Notes under the pieces: model-generated
Seen by the model: the letters and a program-made list of their open reading frames with translations, nothing else
Database searches by the model: none
Told to the model about the DNA's origin: nothing
Part shown: positions 1 to 6,811 of the stretch, one piece after another
Position numbering within the stretch: position 1 is the stretch's first letter
How the letters are laid out: each line of letters starts with the position of its first letter
Source: Lachnospiraceae bacterium
Lineage (GTDB): Bacteria; Bacillota; Clostridia; Lachnospirales; Lachnospiraceae
Length of the DNA: 11,198 nucleotides
Direction of reading: 5' to 3'
Assembly: GCA_009774615.1 (NCBI GenBank)
Contig: VSOC01000120.1
Coordinates: 1 to 11,198 of the forward strand
Translations under genes and position numbers: made by a program

Positions 1-92
1 GGTTTTTGTTCTCAGATGAATAATGTTTCCTTCCATATCATATTGATAGGTTGTCTTTATTCCATTATGATGACAGATTTCTTTTAATTTTC
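1..92 (-). pseudogene. Orphan Rhs core fragment (5'-truncated, continues beyond left edge)
   Basis: This stretch matches positions 2313-2404 inside the intact rhs gene. I count four mismatches in 92 bases (at 34, 35, 60 and 82), and the match stops abruptly at 92/93. Read on the minus strand it keeps the Rhs frame and encodes a piece ending in GNIIHLRTKT, equivalent to about residues 1459-1489 of the full-length protein. No start codon or ribosome binding site precedes it, so it is a silent 5'-truncated copy whose 3' part lies outside the window. Rhs loci commonly carry such displaced fragments behind the immunity gene, usually followed by another toxin tip and immunity gene; whether that holds here cannot be seen. 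Confidence 0.85.
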
Positions 93-447
93 ATATAGCA
101 AATATGAAAATTGTATTTATCTTTTTTGTAGACAAATTGCAAAATTAGAAATATCTAGTTAAAGGAATTTCTGAATCTGTTCTGCTACTCCCTCATCTCC
201 CTATACTACTGCCGCAGTTTGTCAGGTGGGACTTATATCCCACCTGATACAAACAAGTCCCGCCAACCACCGATTTCGCTTCTGAAACTTAGAAGCATGG
301 ACTTATCTTGATAGGTTCAATTTTCTATGTTTATTCAAGTATAGTTTACTGGAAAACATGTAAAAAATCATGTTCAATATCATTTTACAATTTCTAATAT
401 CAAATCAAACAAATTTTTCTGCGATAAACTTAAAAACATCTCATGAT
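93..447. other. Intergenic region without a supported gene
   Basis: These 355 bases separate the immunity gene from the orphan Rhs fragment. They are AT-rich at both ends, with a more GC-balanced centre (about 205-300) that holds a strong hairpin and further short inverted repeats. All frames are broken by frequent stops and no convincing start with a ribosome binding site is seen. The change in composition in the middle suggests a small inserted or retained piece, possibly a remnant of a mobile element end, but I cannot name it. Confidence 0.6.
217..254. other. Strong hairpin (15-bp stem with 2-nt bulge)
   Basis: The left arm at 217-231 (GTTTGTCAGGTGGGA) pairs with the right arm at 238-254, with AT at 247-248 bulged and a six-base loop at 232-237. 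An alternative pairing exists: GGGACTT at 228-234 can pair with AAGTCCC at 255-261, which would break the main stem. No T-run follows the stem on either strand, so it is not a standard intrinsic terminator, although it lies downstream of the toxin-immunity operon. It could be a structured RNA or a transposon-end hairpin such as those of IS200/IS605 elements; that identity is only a guess. Confidence 0.7.
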
Positions 448-834
448 TTATTCCTCATATATTTTTTTACTTAAAGGTGATAAAAATGGATCTCCTACTT
501 TATTAATATTTCCTTTACAAATGATATAACACATAAAATCATCTGACATCTCATCATCACAAACATAAATCAGACCATATGATCCTTTAGCTTCTTTGCA
601 TATAAACTCTAATAATTCAAATACATCATTTACTTCTTGACCAATTCTATTCGCAAATAATGCTATAGATAAGTTAGGACTTCCATTACAATATCTAATA
701 TCTAATAAATTCGTCGTCCAATCTAACTCATATACCTTTTCTTTTATTTTTCCAAAAATATGCTTCATATTCTTTTCTTCATCGTTTGCTTTATACGATT
801 CTCTAAGAGTAATCCAACCATGCAATTCTAACAT
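448..834 (-). CDS. Immunity protein, Imm7-like, for the Rhs toxin tip
   Basis: This gene encodes a small cytoplasmic protein of 128 residues that presumably binds and neutralises the toxin tip encoded just upstream. The N-terminus ELHGWITLRES, the middle motif GSYGLIYVCDDE and the late DPFLSP segment match what I remember of the Imm7 family of polymorphic toxin immunity proteins. The frame is open to an ATG at 855 that overlaps the rhs stop (ATGA), but the ATG at 834 is preferred: it has AGGAG seven bases upstream, and it places the family's HGW motif near the N-terminus. The gap to the rhs stop is 17 bases, so translation is probably coupled within one operon. The coding sequence is very AT-rich (about 22% GC in the 481-540 sample), unlike the Rhs core, which fits horizontal exchange together with the toxin tip. 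Confidence 0.8.
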   Translation of the reverse strand: MLELHGWITLRESYKANDEEKNMKHIFGKIKEKVYELDWTTNLLDIRYCNGSPNLSIALFANRIGQEVNDVFELLEFICKEAKGSYGLIYVCDDEMSDDFMCYIICKGNINKVGDPFLSPLSKKIYEE

Positions 835-841
835 AAAATTT

Positions 842-846
842 CTCCT
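842..846 (-). promoter_or_regulatory. Ribosome binding site of the immunity gene
   Basis: AGGAG on the minus strand lies seven bases before the ATG at 834 and eight bases after the rhs stop codon at 852-854. It selects the ATG at 834 over the upstream in-frame ATGs at 855 and 849, the first of which has no comparable site. Confidence 0.75.
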
Positions 847-851
847 CATTT

Positions 852-1401
852 TCATTTATTTAATGATTCTGTATCAATAATTATATCTATCCCATATCGG
901 TTACTATATTCCATAAGTTTATTAATAACTGATATATCTGGTTTTCCTTCAAATTGGTAATAAACCTTTTTTCCAGTAGCCTTAGCGGCTTCAAATGTTG
1001 CTTTCATTTGAGTTTTTACAGTTGGATTTGCTGATGATAAAGCAGGCTTTGCTTGTGCGATATAATCATCCGAGATAGCATCAAATTCTCTAAAATCCCA
1101 ATCAAATTCAAATCTTACCCGTGAAATACCGCCAATACGCTCTGCAAGTAAATCTGCATTTGTATCAACTACATTTACTTTCTTTAGATTTCCATAATAC
1201 CTACTTTTGATTTCATTAAGATCCCAAGTATTTCTTATAACAGCATCCATTCCGTATTTTTCTTTAAAGAAAACTTCCCATTCATCACCACTTCTTGGTA
1301 TTTCTCCATCCCAATTTCTATACTTTAGAGTTTCATTATTTTTGGGGTCAGTTACATTCTCCTTCTGCACATTCTCTTTTGCATTACTATTACCTACACA
1401 C
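852..1401 (-). other. Variable C-terminal toxin tip of the Rhs protein
   Basis: This sub-region encodes residues ~1793-1975, after the conserved DPSGNE signature. It contains ADLLAERIGG, then REFDAISDDYIAQAKPA, then KATFEAAKATGKKVYYQFEG. The D1900 ... Q1909-A-K1911 spacing looks like the D...[E/Q]xK core of the PD-(D/E)XK nuclease fold, with Gln replacing Glu. The pattern matches my memory of restriction-endonuclease-fold toxin domains (Tox-REase families, possibly Tox-REase-3; the exact subfamily is uncertain). The expected activity is DNA cleavage in the target cell. GC drops here (30% in the 1201-1260 sample against 53% in the core sample 3781-3840), so the tip was probably acquired separately from the core. 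Confidence 0.7.
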
Positions 1402-4400
1402 TCATTTCCACTAGGGTCATAGTACACAACAGGATTATTTCTACAATAAGCATAGAGATTCAATCCATCTCCACGATATGGATCTTCCTGAATAAATCTT
1501 CCAATAACTGGATTATAGTACCTGGCTCGCAGATAATACTGCCCTGTTTCAGCATCATATTGCTGCCCTCCATAAAGAATGCAGTTTGGCACTTCTTCAT
1601 GACTTCCCAGCAGATTCCCAAAGGCATCATATTCACAGGCATTTTCAATCTCCCCTGATACTCCAGTAATCCATCCTGTACTTAACTGTTCATCCCTATG
1701 GATTTCATGATATATCCCATAATGTTCCAGCGCAGCAGCTCCATACCCACGAATATAGCGCTTTACTGGCTGGTTAAATTCATCCAATTCCAGGGCAAGA
1801 TTTCCATTCGTAAACAAAAATGTACTTTCTTTTCCCTGTATGTTTAAACCTGCCCTTAGTCCTTCTCCATCATAACGGTTTTCCTGAATAACTGTTTGTC
1901 CTGACAGGATATAGGTTTGACGATTTTGTGTATCATAGGTATACTGTAAATTTCTTTTCGGACCACTTTCCTGGATAAGGTTGCCTTGCTTATCATAAAA
2001 ATATTTCCAGGTATCATTTCCAGAGATTCTTTCTTTCAGCTGGTTTTTCTTATTGTAATAGTTTTCCTCCTTCCTCTTTCCCTGGCGTTTTTCCAGACGG
2101 TTTCCACATAAATCATACCGATAACAGGTTTCCTGCTTTCCTGATAATTCTGATAATAAGCGGTTTCTTCCATCATATCGATAGTGTATATCACGGCTTT
2201 GCAAAGATATATTCCCCAGAGCATCCGGCAATACCTTGCTTCCCATCTTAGCTGTACGGTTCCCGTTTAAATCATATTCATACTGTAAATCACAAAGTAA
2301 ATTGTCTTCTTTGGTTTTTGTTCTCAGATGAATAATGTTTCCTTCTGTATCATATTGATAGGTTGTCTTTACTCCATTATGATGACAGATTTCCTTTAAT
2401 TTTCCGCCAGCTGTATGATGATAGTTTAGGATTTCTTTCCCATACTCATCCGTTATAGAAATCAGTCTTCCTATCTGATCATAAGCATAACGAAGTGTTT
2501 TTCCACTTCCATCTGTCATGGTTTTTACATTTCCATCCGGGAAGTATGTATATTTTAATAGGAGCTGTCCTGCCAATTCCTTATACAAAAGCTTTCCGTC
2601 TGGTCGATATTCATAGTTATAATAAAAACCACCACCGATACTTTGCTTTAAATACCCAAGGCTGTCATATTTCCATATCCTAATATCGCGTTTTTTACCA
2701 TTTTTATCACAGCTGATTTGCCGAACCGGGTTTCCATCTATATTATACACTGTTTTTACCTGATTTCCCAGTCGATCAATGGATAAAATCTGACGCCCTT
2801 CATGGTCATAATAAAACCGTTCTTTCATTCCTTCCTGATCGATAATCTCGCACACTTTTCCCTGACTGTTATAACGGTAGGAAATCGTTCCTCCATTCGC
2901 ATCTGTAGTTGATGTAATGTTTCCTGCAAAGTCATAGGTATAACATTCCATCCCCCCATCCGCCGCATGAACTCTGGTCACTTTTCCCCAATTATCCAGC
3001 GTATATTCTGTTTTGTTTCCATTGCCGTCAATAACACCTATTATCTGCCCCCGGCTGTTATAGTGGTAGGTTTGTAATTCTTTTCCTTCTCTCCTGCTTC
3101 TATGGTTATCCAATCCCGCTAAGTTTCCCTGTACCCCATAGTGAAAGTATATTTCTTCTCCATCCGCCAGTTTCCTTACCGTCGGATACCCCATAACATC
3201 ATATATATTTTGTTCTTCTATTACTCCATAAGGATTTTTCTGTTCACATAAATTCCCTTGACGGTCATACTGATATTTCCAACTTCCCCCTTCTTTGACC
3301 GTTCCAGGGCGTTTTTCTTCCACTAAACGGTTATTAGCATCATATTGATAGGCAAAAACAGCGCCTTCCAGATCCCTTGCACGAACCAGCCGATCCTTCA
3401 GATCATAATCATACTGCATTTCATAGACCCGTCCATCTGCACCTTTTCGGCACAAAGATATTGGGTTTCCAGCACGATCATAGGCAATATAGGTACTTCG
3501 ATCGATACCATTTTCTTTGTCAACTACCCTTTCACAAATCAGGCGGTCACGCAGATCATATTTTCGCAGGATTTGATAACCTTCTGGGGTACATATTTCA
3601 ATAATATTTCCATTGCCATCCCTCTGATAAGTTGTCACTGCGGTCTGTACAGATGGAATAAAGTCATCCCCTGACCAGCCAGCAATCTTTTCCCTTTTTT
3701 CTACCAGCCGTCCAGCTTTATCATACTGGAAAAAAACTTTTTTCGTTATTTCATCACTGATAATCTGCTCTTCACTTATCCTGTTTCCCCGCACATCATA
3801 GCTGTACTTCACACAGGCTCCGCTGCCATCTTTAACGCAGATAAGTCTTCCACGTTCATCATAGGAGCAAGACAGGCGCAATTCTTCACCATGCTCCTTT
3901 TCCTCCAGCCAACGCCTGTTTTCCTCTTGTTTTAAATACCAGCTTCCGCCATAAAAACAAATTTCAGTCTGGTTTCCATCATCATCATAGGCATAGGTAG
4001 TACGGCGATAAAGTACAGAATAGGGTTCTCCTTTAGAAATATTCTCTGCCTTCTGTGTCAAATTCCCGGATAAATCATACCAGTAATAGGTAAGATTCCC
4101 ATCTGCTGTACGCATGGCAATTCTGTTTCCATGTAAATCATAGCTATAGCAAATAAGTTCTTCTCCATCAACATCCAATATCTGTTGAAGTCGGTTTTCT
4201 TCATCGTAGGTATATGCATATCCTGGTCCATCATCAAATTCTGACTGATAATCTTCAGGAAGCACATGCTTAATGCAGTTGCCTTCACCATCCCTGAAAA
4301 ACCGTTCAACACCTCCATCTGGATAATGAATGCGTATCAGGTTTTTGTCCCAATCATAATCATAAGATTCACCTTCTCCGTCATCACAGGCAGCATCATA

Positions 4401-6779
4401 TGCATTTGGATGGATTCTCTTTAAAATGGTTCCTTCCCAATCCACCTTCATCCTCTCATGGCTTCCATCAGGATATATTTTATCATCCTGTTCACGCATA
4501 TAATTATAGCGAAACTGAATCGCTCCTTCTCCGGTTTTAATATTGGCATTAGGCAGATACAGGCATATAAGCTTTCCCAGGCTGTCATAGAGCTTTAATG
4601 TTTCATTTCCTTCACCATCCCGAATCCTGGAAATTTCATCCCGGGTGTTATATCCATATTCTGTACGTCCGCAGGAATCTTCTTTTACCATCATGCGTTC
4701 CATGGTATCATATTCTCGAAGAACGGATTCCCCATCATCATAAGTTGTATATACGGGCTTTCCGCAGCCATCCGTATAACGATAGGAAATACTTCTGCCA
4801 GATGGCAATGTCTTTTTCGTAAGTCGTCCTATCGTATCATATGCAAATGCTGTAATCTTCCAATGTTCTGTTCCGATTTCTTCCCGTTCTCGTTTTTCAA
4901 TAACACAGTGACCAGAATTATATTGATATATTACTTCCCGACCGGCACTATCCCATTCCCGAACCTTATCGCCCAACGTATTATATTCATAATAAATTTC
5001 CCGGGAATTAGGTTTCTTTTCCCAAATCAATCTGGCAAAATCATCATATTTCCAGAAGTGTTCATTTCCTCTTCGATCTTTTTTATAGGTACAGCAGTTA
5101 TTATCATTATATCGAAAAGACAGAACTGTTCCGTCTGGGTAAGTAACAAATACAGGCATTTTCTTTTGATTATAGTCATAAATAGTTTTTCCATATTTAT
5201 TCTGAACAATAACTTTATGACCATTATCCAAATATTCCAGCGTACAGATATCCTCATCTCCAAGTGTCTGACGAACAGCTCTCCCCCAGCTGTCATATAC
5301 ATTGACCAGATATGCACTTCCAACGGAATCGGATGCTGTTATCAACTTTCCTTCATCTGAATACGTATAACGAATACTTCCCCCAGCAGGATTTATTACT
5401 TCACTCAATAATCCATTTTCATAACAATAAGTAACTGTTCGTCCAATCTCATCCGAAACCCGTGACAATCGTTTTTCAGTAAAGTAAAAATGAAGTTGAT
5501 GCCCCAATGGTGTAACCAACCTGAACAGATAATCATTTTCATAAAAAAGCCTGGTTTCCTGCCCATTTTGATCGATAATTGCTGTTAATTTTCCTTCTGC
5601 ATCATACTGCAGGGTTTCGTGGGTATGCAGATCCAAAAGTTCCCATACTTGCTCTATTCTATTTGTTTTTAGCTGATATCGACCTTTTATCTCTCCTGCT
5701 TCTTGATATGCATCTTCTATCCACGCAAAAAGAAGCGTTGCTCCACTCGGAATTTCTACGCGCAATCGTCCATCTTCTTCACGGCAGAGTCTTCCCTCTA
5801 AAGGAGAATACCACCCTGTACCCAAAATACCCATTTTTTTTCTAAGAGAATTATATTTTCTCTCCCATAATAATGCATCCCGGATACCCGCTAACGCCAG
5901 ATCTATCTCTCGCGCAAGATATGCACCTGTTGCTGCATCTATTGGGTCGTGAACATAATTAATATTCATTGAAGCTGATACAACATCGGAAGCCAATAAT
6001 CCGGCAGAATACACAGCAACTGTTTGTATATAATCATCAAAGGTCATTTTTTCTTCTGCAACCGGAAGATGCAAAGCAAAATCCACTGTACCGGCAGTAA
6101 CACCACTAACCATAACACGCCCAGAATACTGTACCATCTCCGGCAGCTTTATACCCATCGCACCCAAACCACTTACAGCGTAATTTCCCGCCAATCCTCC
6201 GGTTATTCCTGCTACTCCACCAATTGCACTGTTCAAAAGAAATGTCTTAATAAGCGTTTTACCTTCCACATTCTTATTTGCCCCAAATTGATCTAAGACA
6301 CTTTTTCCTCCTTGAACAGCCATCATCGTACTGCCCCTGGCTAACTGTCTTGTTGTACAGTTAGAAATACCGCTAAATGCTTTTGTGGACAAATTAACTG
6401 TCGTTGCAGTCATGGTAACGGCATCAAAAAGCATATTATTCCAAAATTGAAAAGCTGCATATTGCTTATCACTCATCCCTAACATAGATTGAAAATTATT
6501 CTTTGCCAGGTCCATATCACCTTGATTAGCTTTACGATAATTTTCTCTTCCCTGGCAGATATTTGATGCAGAACTCATAACTTGATTTGTCGCAATTACT
6601 GATGCTACAACAGCAAACACAGGTCCAACCGCAAGCCCCCCTGTCGCAATTACTACACCAACCATAAGGGCAGCACCTACTAAGCCCAAAATACCCTTGC
6701 GCACCTGCTGCCTTGCTGAAGCCCTCTGGTCTGCTAAACTCATTAAATACGCTTCAGCATTTTCATTAATCTGTGTCAT
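852..6779 (-). CDS. Rhs/YD-repeat polymorphic toxin with REase-fold-like nuclease tip
   Basis: The 1975-residue product is a Rhs-type effector: a shell of YD repeats that encloses a C-terminal toxin. Domains in order: hydrophobic, Gly/Ala-rich segments at about residues 30-66 and 181-210, which may be membrane-inserting; an RHS N-terminal domain (DUF6531-like) starting near DPIDAATGAY at 278; YD repeats from about 390 to 1700, seen as many YDxxGN/YDxxGRL units; an RHS-associated core with RARYYNPVIGRFIQEDP around 1750-1767 and the end signature PVVYYDPSGNE near 1783-1793. In other Rhs proteins the toxin is released by autocleavage near this signature. The last ~180 residues are the variable tip. 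The ATG at 6779 has no close ribosome binding site (AAGGG is 17 bases away), and the frame is open for 37 more codons upstream into the spike gene, so the true product may be a VgrG-Rhs fusion. Confidence 0.9.
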   Translation of the reverse strand: MTQINENAEAYLMSLADQRASARQQVRKGILGLVGAALMVGVVIATGGLAVGPVFAVVASVIATNQVMSSASNICQGRENYRKANQGDMDLAKNNFQSMLGMSDKQYAAFQFWNNMLFDAVTMTATTVNLSTKAFSGISNCTTRQLARGSTMMAVQGGKSVLDQFGANKNVEGKTLIKTFLLNSAIGGVAGITGGLAGNYAVSGLGAMGIKLPEMVQYSGRVMVSGVTAGTVDFALHLPVAEEKMTFDDYIQTVAVYSAGLLASDVVSASMNINYVHDPIDAATGAYLAREIDLALAGIRDALLWERKYNSLRKKMGILGTGWYSPLEGRLCREEDGRLRVEIPSGATLLFAWIEDAYQEAGEIKGRYQLKTNRIEQVWELLDLHTHETLQYDAEGKLTAIIDQNGQETRLFYENDYLFRLVTPLGHQLHFYFTEKRLSRVSDEIGRTVTYCYENGLLSEVINPAGGSIRYTYSDEGKLITASDSVGSAYLVNVYDSWGRAVRQTLGDEDICTLEYLDNGHKVIVQNKYGKTIYDYNQKKMPVFVTYPDGTVLSFRYNDNNCCTYKKDRRGNEHFWKYDDFARLIWEKKPNSREIYYEYNTLGDKVREWDSAGREVIYQYNSGHCVIEKREREEIGTEHWKITAFAYDTIGRLTKKTLPSGRSISYRYTDGCGKPVYTTYDDGESVLREYDTMERMMVKEDSCGRTEYGYNTRDEISRIRDGEGNETLKLYDSLGKLICLYLPNANIKTGEGAIQFRYNYMREQDDKIYPDGSHERMKVDWEGTILKRIHPNAYDAACDDGEGESYDYDWDKNLIRIHYPDGGVERFFRDGEGNCIKHVLPEDYQSEFDDGPGYAYTYDEENRLQQILDVDGEELICYSYDLHGNRIAMRTADGNLTYYWYDLSGNLTQKAENISKGEPYSVLYRRTTYAYDDDGNQTEICFYGGSWYLKQEENRRWLEEKEHGEELRLSCSYDERGRLICVKDGSGACVKYSYDVRGNRISEEQIISDEITKKVFFQYDKAGRLVEKREKIAGWSGDDFIPSVQTAVTTYQRDGNGNIIEICTPEGYQILRKYDLRDRLICERVVDKENGIDRSTYIAYDRAGNPISLCRKGADGRVYEMQYDYDLKDRLVRARDLEGAVFAYQYDANNRLVEEKRPGTVKEGGSWKYQYDRQGNLCEQKNPYGVIEEQNIYDVMGYPTVRKLADGEEIYFHYGVQGNLAGLDNHRSRREGKELQTYHYNSRGQIIGVIDGNGNKTEYTLDNWGKVTRVHAADGGMECYTYDFAGNITSTTDANGGTISYRYNSQGKVCEIIDQEGMKERFYYDHEGRQILSIDRLGNQVKTVYNIDGNPVRQISCDKNGKKRDIRIWKYDSLGYLKQSIGGGFYYNYEYRPDGKLLYKELAGQLLLKYTYFPDGNVKTMTDGSGKTLRYAYDQIGRLISITDEYGKEILNYHHTAGGKLKEICHHNGVKTTYQYDTEGNIIHLRTKTKEDNLLCDLQYEYDLNGNRTAKMGSKVLPDALGNISLQSRDIHYRYDGRNRLLSELSGKQETCYRYDLCGNRLEKRQGKRKEENYYNKKNQLKERISGNDTWKYFYDKQGNLIQESGPKRNLQYTYDTQNRQTYILSGQTVIQENRYDGEGLRAGLNIQGKESTFLFTNGNLALELDEFNQPVKRYIRGYGAAALEHYGIYHEIHRDEQLSTGWITGVSGEIENACEYDAFGNLLGSHEEVPNCILYGGQQYDAETGQYYLRARYYNPVIGRFIQEDPYRGDGLNLYAYCRNNPVVYYDPSGNECVGNSNAKENVQKENVTDPKNNETLKYRNWDGEIPRSGDEWEVFFKEKYGMDAVIRNTWDLNEIKSRYYGNLKKVNVVDTNADLLAERIGGISRVRFEFDWDFREFDAISDDYIAQAKPALSSANPTVKTQMKATFEAAKATGKKVYYQFEGKPDISVINKLMEYSNRYGIDIIIDTESLNK
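2313..2404 (-). repeat. Rhs core copy matching the orphan fragment at the left edge
   Basis: This is the partner, inside the intact gene, of the fragment at 1-92, in the same orientation with about 96% identity. Direct repeats of this kind allow homologous recombination that would delete the current toxin tip and immunity gene and join the core to whatever tip follows the orphan fragment outside the window. Confidence 0.85.
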
Positions 6780-6811
6780 AATTGCAGCATCATTTGCCCT
6801 TACTTCTGCTT

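Noticed and set aside
355..378. AACATG/CATGTT inverted repeat with an A-rich loop, as a terminator
   Set aside because: The stem is only six base pairs, AT-rich, and not followed by a proper T-run.
835..855. ATG at 855 as the start of the immunity gene
   Set aside because: It overlaps the rhs stop, but the ATG at 834 has an AGGAG at good spacing and gives the N-terminus expected for the family; the longer form cannot be fully excluded.
3345..3674. A 109-residue + strand open frame
   Set aside because: It is a shadow of the rhs coding strand; a second + strand frame overlaps it in another phase, which points to chance openness.
4863..5360. A 165-residue open frame on the + strand inside the rhs gene
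   Set aside because: It is antisense to well-conserved YD-repeat coding sequence, is Phe/Ile-rich as expected from reversed Rhs codons, and has no ribosome binding site or family resemblance.
1700..5600. Tandem DNA repeat or CRISPR-like array
   Set aside because: The periodic similarity is at the protein level (YD repeats); DNA copies are diverged and uneven in spacing, with no identical repeat-spacer pattern.
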